Shown in pieces: positions 44,685 through 53,758 of a stretch of 64,000 bases of DNA. Each line of letters starts with the position of its first letter. Positions within the stretch are counted from its first letter, which is position 1. The DNA lies in assembly GCA_030826885.1 (NCBI GenBank), contig JAUUDF010000026.1, forward strand, positions 1-64,000, in the 5' to 3' direction. A model generated the notes under the pieces. It saw only the letters and a list, made by a program, of their open reading frames with translations, ran no database searches and was not told the origin of the DNA. The position numbers were made by a program, and so were the translations under genes. The stretch comes from Sulfurovum sp. GTDB lineage: Bacteria > Campylobacterota > Campylobacteria > Campylobacterales > Sulfurovaceae.

Positions 44685-45245
44685 TTATGGATGGGGAATT
44701 TTTATGGTCGAATTCAGCGACCATGCAACAGCAAGTACAACTACAGCAACAAGGTAGCCGCTTGTTATGATACCGTATGAAACCATCAAATAGACCAACC
44801 AGAGCAAAATGGCTCCAAGCGGTGTAGGTATCCCTTCAAAATACTTCGCCACCTCTCCCGCATCGACTTTGAGATTGAACTCTACCAGTCGCCTCAGTCC
44901 GGAAATGATATACCAGATGAACACAATGCCAAGCAAGGCCTCTTCGATGCCAGAGAGTGTTGTGTAGTGACGTACAGCATAAAAGAGTAAAAATGCCGGC
45001 ATAACCACGAATGAGAGAAAGTCTGCAAAGCTGTCAAGCTGTATGCCAAACTCAGTTGACAGATTATATTTTCTGGCGACTTTGCCATCTGCAATATCCA
45101 ACGCACCCGCTATCCATGCAAGAACGATAGCGACGAAGAAGTTGTTCTGCTGTATGAGATACATCGCTATGACGCCACAGGCAATATTGCCAAAGGTAAT
45201 GAGGTTGGCAATGTTAAAACGATTATGCTTGTCAAATAAATTCAT
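44685..45245 (-). CDS. pssA: CDP-diacylglycerol--serine O-phosphatidyltransferase
   Basis: PssA makes phosphatidylserine, the precursor of phosphatidylethanolamine. The 186-residue membrane protein has the CDP-alcohol phosphotransferase motif (D-x2-D-G-x2-A-R ... G-x3-D-x3-D), seen as DIADGKVARKY then FGIQLDSFAD, and about five membrane helices. It is short compared with some PssA proteins but the motif is complete. It is divergent from miaA. Confidence 0.92.
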   Translation of the reverse strand: MNLFDKHNRFNIANLITFGNIACGVIAMYLIQQNNFFVAIVLAWIAGALDIADGKVARKYNLSTEFGIQLDSFADFLSFVVMPAFLLFYAVRHYTTLSGIEEALLGIVFIWYIISGLRRLVEFNLKVDAGEVAKYFEGIPTPLGAILLWLVYLMVSYGIITSGYLVAVVVLAVAWSLNSTIKIPHP

Positions 45246-45290
45246 ACGCTATTTTACACTTTTTGTACTTATTACTCACCCTAAACCTGC

Positions 45291-45296
45291 TATGAT
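45291..45296 (+). promoter_or_regulatory. -10 box of miaA with no room for a leader
   Basis: TATGAT ending six bases before the miaA ATG at 45303. No Shine-Dalgarno is seen, so the mRNA would begin at or within a base or two of the start codon. Confidence 0.4.
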
Positions 45297-45302
45297 TCTA
45301 TT

Positions 45303-46202
45303 ATGAATAGTTTCAGACAACTTGCAATCATCGGTCCAACTGCCTCCGGCAAAACAGCACTTTCAGTCAAACTTGCACACCGTTTCAATGCCCACATTCT
45401 CTCACTCGATTCACTCTCTATCTACAAAGAGATAGATATTGTCTCTGCAAAGCCAATGCTGCATGAACGAGAGGGTATTGTGCACTATGGCATCGATTAT
45501 CTCTACCCTGATGAACACTTTGATGTCACTACCTTTATGCATCTCTACCGGGATATACATGCACGGTGCCTGCATGAGAAGAAAAATCTCATCATAGTTG
45601 GAGGGACAGGGTTTTATCTCAAAGCGCTGCTTGAGGGTATCAGTAACTTGCCGGCAATAGATAGCAGTATAGAAATGTATATCGCTGAAAAGATGCAGAA
45701 TAGGGCAAACACATATGCCGAACTACACCAAATTGATCCAAAGTATATGGAGAAGATCAGTAGCAGTGACAGTTACCGGATACAAAAAGCATGGGAGATC
45801 TATCTTGCCACAAAAGAGCCTCCGACAACATATTTCGAAAAAAATCCTCCCAAGCCAGTCATCACAGACCCACTGCCACTCTATGAGATTGTCTGGGAGC
45901 GTTCAGTATTGCGAGAGCGTATTAGCCAACGTACTGCTTCAATGCTTCAGGAGGGTCTGATTGACGAAATCTGTATGCTTGAAGCCAAATACACCCGCGC
46001 ACCCAACTGTATGAAGGCTATCGGTATCAAAGAGACACTCGACTATCTCGACGGTAAATACGACAAGGAAACACTCAAAGAGAAAATAACAACCAATACG
46101 GCACGTCTTGCCAAAAGACAGATGACATTCAACCGTTCACAATTTCAAAATGTCACAAGAGGAAACCTGAAAGAAATAGAATCATTACTTTTGGGGATCT
46201 GA
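45303..46202 (+). CDS. miaA: tRNA dimethylallyltransferase
   Basis: MiaA adds a dimethylallyl group to A37 of tRNAs reading UNN codons, before MiaB methylthiolates it. The 299-residue protein has the P-loop LAIIGPTASGKTALSVKLA, the catalytic aspartate in LSLDSLSIYKEIDI (the usual DSxQxY reads DSLSIY), IIVGGTGFYLKALLEG and the insert domain. The start codon has no ribosome binding site and closely follows a -10 box. It converges with nuoN across a repeat-bearing gap. Confidence 0.95.
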   Translation: MNSFRQLAIIGPTASGKTALSVKLAHRFNAHILSLDSLSIYKEIDIVSAKPMLHEREGIVHYGIDYLYPDEHFDVTTFMHLYRDIHARCLHEKKNLIIVGGTGFYLKALLEGISNLPAIDSSIEMYIAEKMQNRANTYAELHQIDPKYMEKISSSDSYRIQKAWEIYLATKEPPTTYFEKNPPKPVITDPLPLYEIVWERSVLRERISQRTASMLQEGLIDEICMLEAKYTRAPNCMKAIGIKETLDYLDGKYDKETLKEKITTNTARLAKRQMTFNRSQFQNVTRGNLKEIESLLLGI

Positions 46203-46219
46203 GATCACCCCAACTCTCT

Positions 46220-46247
46220 CAACGCTCAGCGCTAAACGCTAAACGCT
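46220..46247 (-). repeat. GC-richer heptamer array, 4 x 7 bp
   Basis: Four 7-bp units: CAACGCT, CAGCGCT, AAACGCT, AAACGCT. It lies between the convergent ends of miaA and the nuo operon. A GGG-GATC-TGA-GATC...CCC inverted repeat (46193-46211) that includes the miaA stop lies beside it. It resembles the array at 40507-40534. Confidence 0.7.
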
Positions 46248-46255
46248 CTTCCCCA

Positions 46256-47746
46256 CTAATATCCCGAAGCCGAGATCATATAGTAAAGGTAGGAGATGAG
46301 CGGCTGAATATAGAAGATAGCCGCTACTGTTGCTACTGTTGCAAACCCAATGACTGCCATCAATGGTTTTGAGAGGTTATAGTAAACTGTATCAACATCT
46401 TTAACCGGCTCTTTTAGGAACATATACACAACCAGTTTCAGATAATAATATGCCGCTATAGCGGAGTTTAGACCCATAACGATCGCGAGCCAAATGTAGC
46501 CTGCATTGACAGCAGCCTGCATTACGTAAATCTTACCCCAGAAGACAGAGAACGGCGGTACCCCTGCGAGTGAAAGCATAAAGAGTGCCATAATTACTGC
46601 CCCCATAGGCATAATATGAATCAGACCCGCAAACTTCTCGTACGGATGGTCAAAACGTCCACTGAATCTTCTGACTTTGTGACGTGAAATCCACAGCATC
46701 GCAAATGCACCGAGATTGGTGAACATAAAGAGTGCATAATAGAGGAAGATGCTTGCTGTTCCTTCTGTCGTGTCAAGTGCGAGTGCTGCCATAATAAAGC
46801 CTGCATGTGAAATGGACGAGTACGCCAGCATACGCTTGACATCTTCTTGTACCAGTGCCATCAGGTTGGCGATTGTCATTGTAATAACTGTTAACACAAG
46901 AATCATATCTCTGACCCATTCCACACCAAGATCGATATACATACCAAAAACACGTATTGCAACGACCAGTGTTGCAATCTTCGGTACAATAGACATATAC
47001 CCCGCCAACGGTGCAGAGGCACCCTCATAGACATCCGGTGCCCATGTGTGGAACGGGAAGAGTGAGAGTTTGAATGCCAGTGATGCCATCAACAGCACAG
47101 AAGAACCGAGAATTGCAAGGGCAATCTCTGTTTCATGCAATCGTGACGCAAGGGCCTGTGCTACCTGGTAGAGCTCTATCGAACCTGTAAGCGCATATAC
47201 AACAGCAGAACCCATCGCAAAGAAACCGGCTGCCAGTGCACCCATGGTAAAGTATTTGACTGCCGCTTCATACGAATTGCTTCTGTTGTGCAGTGCAATC
47301 AGTGTATACAAAGAAAGCGATGCCGTTTCAAGACCGACAAAGATCAAAATCAGATTGTCGCTCGCCACCATGAACTGGAAGCCTGCCACCATAAAGAGGA
47401 AGAGCGCGAAGAACTCCGGATAAGAGTACTCATGGAAACGCTTTGAAGTGAGTGCCAACGGTGTGAACAGAACAGACGCAACGATGATCAGAAGCTGTGA
47501 GATGATCGAGATGCCGTCAATAAGCATCACATCAAAGAAACCGCGTTCATTCACATTCAGACCGATCGTCGCTCCAAAATCAATGATCAGAATCAGAATC
47601 GTAAGTATCACATAGAGTGATTTATGCAGCTTACTGTTGATAAGATCCAAAATAAGAATCACCAGACCACCCGCAATCGCTATCAGCATTGGTGCCAGGG
47701 TAATAAGGTTCAGACTTTCCATACTTACTTTAATTGGTTCAAACAT
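46256..47746 (-). CDS. nuoN: NADH-quinone oxidoreductase subunit N
   Basis: NuoN is one of three antiporter-like proton-pumping subunits of complex I. The 496-residue protein has about 14 membrane helices. Typical segments are LILIFVGLETASLSLYTLIA (with the membrane glutamate), FKLSLFPFHTWAPDVYEGA (membrane lysine and discontinuous helix) and QEDVKRMLAYSSISHAGFI. Last gene of the operon; its start overlaps the nuoM stop by one base. Confidence 0.96.
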   Translation of the reverse strand: MFEPIKVSMESLNLITLAPMLIAIAGGLVILILDLINSKLHKSLYVILTILILIIDFGATIGLNVNERGFFDVMLIDGISIISQLLIIVASVLFTPLALTSKRFHEYSYPEFFALFLFMVAGFQFMVASDNLILIFVGLETASLSLYTLIALHNRSNSYEAAVKYFTMGALAAGFFAMGSAVVYALTGSIELYQVAQALASRLHETEIALAILGSSVLLMASLAFKLSLFPFHTWAPDVYEGASAPLAGYMSIVPKIATLVVAIRVFGMYIDLGVEWVRDMILVLTVITMTIANLMALVQEDVKRMLAYSSISHAGFIMAALALDTTEGTASIFLYYALFMFTNLGAFAMLWISRHKVRRFSGRFDHPYEKFAGLIHIMPMGAVIMALFMLSLAGVPPFSVFWGKIYVMQAAVNAGYIWLAIVMGLNSAIAAYYYLKLVVYMFLKEPVKDVDTVYYNLSKPLMAVIGFATVATVAAIFYIQPLISYLYYMISASGY

Positions 47747-49281
47747 TACTTCACCTCCCCTGTTTTAATAACCGACTGCGGTATTGTGATCATATCCTTC
47801 GCCTCAGCCGTAATCGCTTTCTCTTTCATGAAGACAAGCATTGCATTGACTGAGTTGTTAATAGGATCAAGTACCGGCTTTGGATAGACACCGAGCCATA
47901 TTACGATAGCCACAAGCGGTACAAGTGACCATGTTTCTACCGGCGTGAGGTCTTTCAATTTCTTGTTCTCCTCTTTTGTTAAAGGGCCAAAGAAACTCTT
48001 TTTGTAGAGTGCCAGCATATAGACTGCACCGACAATGATGGATGTTCCCGCCAAAATTGTGAGAATTGGTGAGACTTCATAGAAGCCAAGAAGCACAAGA
48101 AACTCACCGACGAAACCGATTGTCAGAGGCAAACCTACCGACGCCATAAGCATAATACCAAAAATGACGGCATATTTTGGCATCACAGCAGCAAGACCAC
48201 CAAATTCACTCATGAGCTTGGTATGTCGTCTGTCGTAAATGACTCCAACGAGCATAAAAAGCGCACCGGAGACAATTCCGTGTGAGAGCATCTGGAAAAC
48301 CGAACCGCCAATACCTTCACTGTTCATCGCAAAGATACCGAGCATAATAATACCCATATGTGAAACGGACGAGTATGCAATGACCTGTTTCATGTCTTTC
48401 TGTGCATACGCGACCATTGCCGTATAGATGATCATAACAATGGAAATCGCGGCAATAGGTGCAATCATCATTACAGATGCATCCGGGAACATAGGGAGCG
48501 AGAAACGTACAAATCCGTAGGTACCCATTTTAAGCAGTACGGCAGCAAGAATAACCGAACCGATAGTCGGTGCCTGTCCATGTGCATATGGAAGCCATGT
48601 ATGGAACGGAAACATTGGAACCTTGATAGCAAACCCAAGGAAGAACGCGGCGAAAAGCCACAGCTGCGTGTTGACCGGCAGTACCAATGCATACCAATCC
48701 GTAATGGCAAAACTCCATACACCAGTCAGACTGTGGTAGACATAGGCGACATAAAGCATCCCTACCAGCATGACCAGTGATCCCATAAAGGTATAGAGGA
48801 AGAACTTGATCGATGCATAGACACGCAGCGGTCCACCCCATGCACCAATAATATAGAGCATCGGTACAAGAGAGAGTTCCCAGAAGAGATAGAAGATGAT
48901 CGCATCGAGTGCAACAAACACTCCCACCATCGTCATCTCCAAGAAGAGCAGTGTGATGATCATGTTCTTGACATTTTCCGTAATGCTCATACTCATCATA
49001 CCAATGAGCGTCATCAGTGTCGCCATGATAATGATAAACAGTGATATACCGTCAACACCCAGATAGTAGTTCACTCCAAAATCAGGGATCAGCGGTATCA
49101 GTTCAACAAACTGCATACCTGCATTGGCACTATCGAAACTGAACCACAGCCACAAAGAGAGCAGAAATTCGATTGCTGCAACGGTAATACCGTATGCCCT
49201 GATACTGTCTTTATTGACAACAAATCCAAGCAATCCTGCAATCGCCGGGAAGAAAACCAATACACTTAAAATATTATCCAT
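47746..49281 (-). CDS. nuoM: NADH-quinone oxidoreductase subunit M
   Basis: NuoM is an antiporter-like proton-pumping subunit of complex I. The 511-residue protein has about 14 helices, with YYLGVDGISLFIIIMATLM near the N-terminus, IIFYLFWELSLVPMLYIIG (the key membrane glutamate), FAIKVPMFPFHTWLPYAHG (key lysine) and QKDMKQVIAYSSVSHMGII. It sits 10 bp after nuoL. Length is normal. Confidence 0.97.
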   Translation of the reverse strand: MDNILSVLVFFPAIAGLLGFVVNKDSIRAYGITVAAIEFLLSLWLWFSFDSANAGMQFVELIPLIPDFGVNYYLGVDGISLFIIIMATLMTLIGMMSMSITENVKNMIITLLFLEMTMVGVFVALDAIIFYLFWELSLVPMLYIIGAWGGPLRVYASIKFFLYTFMGSLVMLVGMLYVAYVYHSLTGVWSFAITDWYALVLPVNTQLWLFAAFFLGFAIKVPMFPFHTWLPYAHGQAPTIGSVILAAVLLKMGTYGFVRFSLPMFPDASVMMIAPIAAISIVMIIYTAMVAYAQKDMKQVIAYSSVSHMGIIMLGIFAMNSEGIGGSVFQMLSHGIVSGALFMLVGVIYDRRHTKLMSEFGGLAAVMPKYAVIFGIMLMASVGLPLTIGFVGEFLVLLGFYEVSPILTILAGTSIIVGAVYMLALYKKSFFGPLTKEENKKLKDLTPVETWSLVPLVAIVIWLGVYPKPVLDPINNSVNAMLVFMKEKAITAEAKDMITIPQSVIKTGEVK

Positions 49282-49291
49282 TTAGCTCTCC

Positions 49292-51190
49292 TTAACCTAT
49301 CACCGCTGCTGATACAGCCGCGACAACCAATAGTAATACGGCACCTACTGCCATCCAGTTCAGATAGTTCGAAAGGTTACCAGTCTGCATTTTTCTTGAA
49401 CCGTCACCGGTTTTGTAAAGGAACTTGGCAATCCCGTCAACCGTTGCATCGACAATCTTCATATCAACCTTGTTCCACATCATATCCGATATCATTGCAT
49501 ACGGTTTGGAGATGAACTCCTCGTAAAGGTTTGGTATATAGTACTGGTTTGCCAGTAGTTTATAGTACCAGCTTGACTCAAGTTTTTCATCACGCTTGAG
49601 ACCATGGTAGTATTTTTTGTATGCCAGTGCAATACCGCCTACCGCAAAAACAAGAACCACAATACCAAGCAGCCACGCAATATGGTGTGTATGCTCGCTC
49701 ATATGGTAGCCAGGAAGCACCGCAGTGACAAAGTGTTCGAAACTCTCTTTGAAAAACCCTGCTACAACCGCAAGGATTGCCAGTGGAGACATGGCAATAA
49801 GTACATAACCGTACATCTCATGCGGATGGATGCCGTATTGCTTGTAACGCTCATCCCCTTCAAATGTCAGGAATACCTGTCTGAAACTGTAGAAGGCAGT
49901 CATTCCTGCTGTGACAACGAGAATCAGCCAGAGAACAAGCGTTCCTTCATTCCATGCAGTTTCAATGATCGCATCCTTGGAGAAGTACCCTGCGAAGAAC
50001 GGGATACCCGCCAGTGCCAGTGAAGCAAGTCCCATATAGATATAGGTCCACTTCATCACCTTTTTCAATCCACCCATCTTGAAGATGTCAAGCTCATCGT
50101 GCATTGCATGCATGACGTTACCGGCACCCAGGAAGAGAAGTGCTTTGAAGAATGCGTGTGCCGCAAGATGGAAGAGCGCAATCCAGTAAGCACCCAGTCC
50201 CGCAGCAGCAAACATATATCCAAGCTGTGAGAGTGTCGAGAAGGCGATGATACGCTTCAGGTCACGGTTGACGAGCGCCATAGATGCTGCAAAAAATGCA
50301 ACAAATGTACCGAGCGAAGCGATGAAATAGCCAACCTCCGGTGTCAGCTCAAAGAGCGGATTGGCACGGATGACAAGGAAAACACCTGCCGTAACCATCG
50401 TTGCAGCATGGATCAGCGCCGAAACAGGTGTAGGGCCTTCCATTGCGTCAGTCAGCCAGGTGTGCAGCGGGAACTGCGCCGATTTACCCATTGCACCGAT
50501 AAAGAGGAAGATCGCCGCCGCATTAAGTACTGAACCACTCAAATACGGTACTGCCGCAAACACTTCATCATACTGAAGGCTTCCTACATTCCAATAGATA
50601 ATAAAGATTCCTACGAGCATTCCCAAGTCTGCAATACGGTTCATAATGAATGCTTCATTTGCCGCCCATGAAGGAGAAATGGAAGGGTTTTCCTCTCTGG
50701 AAACATCCTCTTTGTGATACCAGAAGCCGATCAGCAGCCATGAACAGACACCGACTCCTTCCCAACCGATAAAGAGGCCGGCAAAGTTGTCGGACATCAC
50801 CAGCACCATCATGGAAAAGACGAATGCGGAAAGGTAGGAGAAGAAGCGGTTAAAACCTTTATCATGATCCATGTAGCCGTTGGAATAAATATGTACCACT
50901 GTCGAAACCAGTGTAACCACCGACATCATGGTCACAGAGACCTGATCGACGACAAATCCGAACGGAATATGCAGATCACCCGCACTGATCCAATCCATCA
51001 TGGTCACGTGGATTGTATTGCCTGTACGGTAGACATAATATGCCAACATCAATGATGCAATCAGTGAAACAGCAAGCAGTACTGAAGCGACCACTCCTAC
51101 AAACTGTTTCTTTGGACTCATACCAAACAGTGCCGCGAACAGTGAACTTGCAAGCGGAGCGAACAGTGCTATATATACCAAATTTTCCAT
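49292..51190 (-). CDS. nuoL: NADH-quinone oxidoreductase subunit L
   Basis: NuoL is the distal antiporter-like pump subunit of complex I with the long lateral helix. The 632-residue protein has GFVVDQVSVTMMSVVTLVST, FIGWEGVGVCSWLLIGFWY (membrane glutamate), KSAQFPLHTWLTDAMEGPTP (lysine and histidine), and NRDLKRIIAFSTLSQLGYM. The C-terminal region (from about residue 500) carries the lateral helix and a final membrane anchor. Confidence 0.97.
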   Translation of the reverse strand: MENLVYIALFAPLASSLFAALFGMSPKKQFVGVVASVLLAVSLIASLMLAYYVYRTGNTIHVTMMDWISAGDLHIPFGFVVDQVSVTMMSVVTLVSTVVHIYSNGYMDHDKGFNRFFSYLSAFVFSMMVLVMSDNFAGLFIGWEGVGVCSWLLIGFWYHKEDVSREENPSISPSWAANEAFIMNRIADLGMLVGIFIIYWNVGSLQYDEVFAAVPYLSGSVLNAAAIFLFIGAMGKSAQFPLHTWLTDAMEGPTPVSALIHAATMVTAGVFLVIRANPLFELTPEVGYFIASLGTFVAFFAASMALVNRDLKRIIAFSTLSQLGYMFAAAGLGAYWIALFHLAAHAFFKALLFLGAGNVMHAMHDELDIFKMGGLKKVMKWTYIYMGLASLALAGIPFFAGYFSKDAIIETAWNEGTLVLWLILVVTAGMTAFYSFRQVFLTFEGDERYKQYGIHPHEMYGYVLIAMSPLAILAVVAGFFKESFEHFVTAVLPGYHMSEHTHHIAWLLGIVVLVFAVGGIALAYKKYYHGLKRDEKLESSWYYKLLANQYYIPNLYEEFISKPYAMISDMMWNKVDMKIVDATVDGIAKFLYKTGDGSRKMQTGNLSNYLNWMAVGAVLLLVVAAVSAAVIG

Positions 51191-51192
51191 CT

Positions 51193-51495
51193 CTACCCCC
51201 TCATACTTGCAAGATCGTCAAGATCAAGACTGCCCTGTTTTTTATACAGTACAATCAGAATACCGAGACCTACTGCCACTTCACTCGCTGCAATCGCAAT
51301 GATGAAGAATGCAAACATCTGGCCGGTCAGATCATTGTAAAAGTGTGAGATCGCTGCAAATGCAATATTGACTGCATTGAGCATTACCTCTGTTGCGAAG
51401 AAAAGCATCAGCAGATTTCTTCTTCTCAAAACACCCATCAGTCCGATTGAGAAGAGGATCGCCGATACGATCAGATAATGTGACAGACCTATCAT
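51193..51495 (-). CDS. nuoK: NADH-quinone oxidoreductase subunit K
   Basis: A 100-residue membrane subunit of complex I with three helices. It has GLMGVLRRRNLLMLFFATEV, whose glutamate lies in the proton path, and VGLGILIVLYKKQGSLDLDD near the C-terminus. It overlaps nuoJ by 4 bp and precedes nuoL by 2 bp. Confidence 0.96.
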   Translation of the reverse strand: MIGLSHYLIVSAILFSIGLMGVLRRRNLLMLFFATEVMLNAVNIAFAAISHFYNDLTGQMFAFFIIAIAASEVAVGLGILIVLYKKQGSLDLDDLASMRG

Positions 51496-52064
51496 TTTGC
51501 ATCCTTTTGTGTCAGAATTTCATCTTCAGCATCTACATCCATATCACTGGTAAGACTCTGATCCATTTTTTTACCTGCAAGGATGATCCCTGCAATCATT
51601 GCCACAAGCAGCATTACTGCTGCAACTTCAAACGGTACAAGATACTTCGTAAAGAGCACAATACCTACATCCTGGGCATTACCGACACCTTCATGGATAG
51701 GGTAGAGTGCCTGAACCGCCTCCGAATGGATCGGTGCAGCGAACATCAGCACCAGTACCAGTGCACTGAGTCCGCCAAGCAGGAAAACCAGTGATGCAGG
51801 CGTATTCTTTTCTTTAATATCTCTTGTTGCATCAAAGAACATCATTGCAAACGAATAGAGTGCCATCACGGCCCCTACATAGACAATAAGCTGCACGACA
51901 CCAAGGAAATCTGCTCCAAGGATGAAGAAGAATCCTGAAATCAGTACCATTCCCGATGCCAGTGCCGTCATTGCATAGAGTACATTTTTGCTCATCACTG
52001 TGATGAGAAAAAGTACAATCGTTAACGCCGAGAAGAGGTAAAAGGCTATTGTTTCATACATCAT
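51492..52064 (-). CDS. nuoJ: NADH-quinone oxidoreductase subunit J
   Basis: A 190-residue membrane subunit of complex I with five helices. The signature FLGVVQLIVYVGAVMALYSF marks the flexible third helix that links quinone chemistry to pumping. A charged tail follows (MDVDAEDEILTQKDAK). It overlaps nuoK by 4 bp. Confidence 0.95.
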   Translation of the reverse strand: MMYETIAFYLFSALTIVLFLITVMSKNVLYAMTALASGMVLISGFFFILGADFLGVVQLIVYVGAVMALYSFAMMFFDATRDIKEKNTPASLVFLLGGLSALVLVLMFAAPIHSEAVQALYPIHEGVGNAQDVGIVLFTKYLVPFEVAAVMLLVAMIAGIILAGKKMDQSLTSDMDVDAEDEILTQKDAK

Positions 52065-52071
52065 TGTCTCC

Positions 52072-52695
52072 TTAATACGCTAACGGCGTTTTCTTGATAT
52101 TCTCATCTGCATTCGGTGTAACGGCACCAAAGCCATCATACTCCTGCTGCAGATTGAGTTTGTCTATTGGTGTAAGCATGTCTTCAAAGAGCGAGAAACT
52201 CGCTCTTTGCTCTGATGCAGTCTCATAACGCGGGCCGTGAACGATTGCAAGCTCCGGGCACACTTCTGCACAGTAACCACAGAAGATACAGCGACCAAAG
52301 TTGATGGTATATTCACTAACCTCTTTGCGCTGATTTTCATCATAACGGGTATCCATCGTAATACAGTTGGAAATACATATTTTCTCACACAAACCGCATC
52401 CGATACATCTGTAGTGACCGCTTTCAAGCAATCTGAGCATCTCATGGATCGCACGGTAGCGAGGAGAGATAGGCAGCTTTTCAAGCGGATATTTTACCGT
52501 ATGCATCTGGCCTCTGAAGAGGGCATTGATCATTTCACGCATCGTTACCCAGAGCCCCACAAAAAGCTCTGCTTTAAATGTTCTTCTGACGACCTGACGG
52601 AATTTGCCCATACCTGTTTGCGGCGTATGCTCCAGATCGAGCATCACATAGTTCTGCTGACCGACATTTCTGTTTTTAAATTGTTCTAAACCCAT
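52072..52695 (-). CDS. nuoI: NADH-quinone oxidoreductase subunit I
   Basis: NuoI carries the two [4Fe-4S] clusters N6a and N6b that pass electrons towards the quinone-proximal cluster. The 207-residue protein has the ferredoxin-like pairs CIGCGLCEKICISNCI and CIFCGYCAEVCPELAI. The N-terminal 85 residues form the membrane-facing helix region. It lies 9 bp after nuoH. Confidence 0.97.
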   Translation of the reverse strand: MGLEQFKNRNVGQQNYVMLDLEHTPQTGMGKFRQVVRRTFKAELFVGLWVTMREMINALFRGQMHTVKYPLEKLPISPRYRAIHEMLRLLESGHYRCIGCGLCEKICISNCITMDTRYDENQRKEVSEYTINFGRCIFCGYCAEVCPELAIVHGPRYETASEQRASFSLFEDMLTPIDKLNLQQEYDGFGAVTPNADENIKKTPLAY

Positions 52696-52704
52696 ATCTT
52701 CTCC

Positions 52705-53757
52705 TTATACCATCATCACTATACCTGTGACGACCACATTGATTACCGCGATTGGCATCAAGACTTTCCAGCACAGCCACATAAGCTGATCCGGTCTTAC
52801 ATGCGGCCATGCAGCCCTGATCCAGAGCATCAGGAAGAAGAAGAATCCGACTTTCAGTATGATTGTCAGCCAACCGATTCCCTCTTCACTGTATCCTCCC
52901 AGGAATACAACTGCCGCAATAATCGAGATTGTGATCATGTTGGCATACTCACCGATGAAGAACATACCCCATCGCATTCCCGAATACTCTGTCGCATATC
53001 CCGATACCACTTCCGCCTCATGCTCAAGCAGGTCGAAAGGTGTTCTGTTCGTCTCTGCAAATCCAGCTATGAGAAAGAGAATGAACGCAACCGGCTGTTT
53101 CCAGATAATCCAGTCCGCAATGCCTCCCTGCTGATAGTTGTTGAAGTCGACAAAAGAGAGCGAACCTACCAGCATGATTGGTGCGAGAATGGAAAGTCCG
53201 GTAACCACTTCGTAGGAAAGAAACTGTACCGCTGTACGTGCCGCACCAATGATTCCCCATTTGTTCGCCTGTGCCATACCGGCAAGCAGCGGTCCATAGA
53301 GTCCTGCCGCCATCATACCAAGCACAAAAAGAATACCGATATTCAGATCAGCAGCGATAGAAGGCACAAATGTACCGCCCAGTACCGGCACCCACTGAGG
53401 GATGGTAAAGTCAGGGAAGACCGGTACCGCTGCCAGTGCGATGAATGCCGTTGCCGCCGTAATAATCGGCGCGACCATAAAGATCAGTCTGTTGGCATTT
53501 TGCGGTACGATATCCTCTTTGGTAAAGAGTTTAATACCGTCCGCGATCAGCTGCAGCAATCCATAGGGACCGACATGCATGGGTCCCAGTCTTCGTTGCA
53601 TGAATGCCAGCACTTTCCTTTCAATGAACGTACCGAAGCCGGCAATTGCGGAGATCACAGCCAGAATAATAAGCGCCTTGATCCATACACCCACAGCAGT
53701 GACTTCCGGCAAATGCTGTACGAATGTTTCCACGTTTGTATAGGTTACTACTTCCAT
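52705..53757 (-). CDS. nuoH: NADH-quinone oxidoreductase subunit H
   Basis: NuoH is the membrane subunit that forms much of the quinone channel. The 350-residue protein has eight to nine helices. RKVLAFMQRRLGPMHVGPYG is the characteristic N-terminal loop. ETNRTPFDLLEHEAEVVSGY carries the conserved acidic residues of the quinone pathway. It follows nuoG2 by one base. Confidence 0.97.
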   Translation of the reverse strand: MEVVTYTNVETFVQHLPEVTAVGVWIKALIILAVISAIAGFGTFIERKVLAFMQRRLGPMHVGPYGLLQLIADGIKLFTKEDIVPQNANRLIFMVAPIITAATAFIALAAVPVFPDFTIPQWVPVLGGTFVPSIAADLNIGILFVLGMMAAGLYGPLLAGMAQANKWGIIGAARTAVQFLSYEVVTGLSILAPIMLVGSLSFVDFNNYQQGGIADWIIWKQPVAFILFLIAGFAETNRTPFDLLEHEAEVVSGYATEYSGMRWGMFFIGEYANMITISIIAAVVFLGGYSEEGIGWLTIILKVGFFFFLMLWIRAAWPHVRPDQLMWLCWKVLMPIAVINVVVTGIVMMV

Positions 53758-53758
53758 C

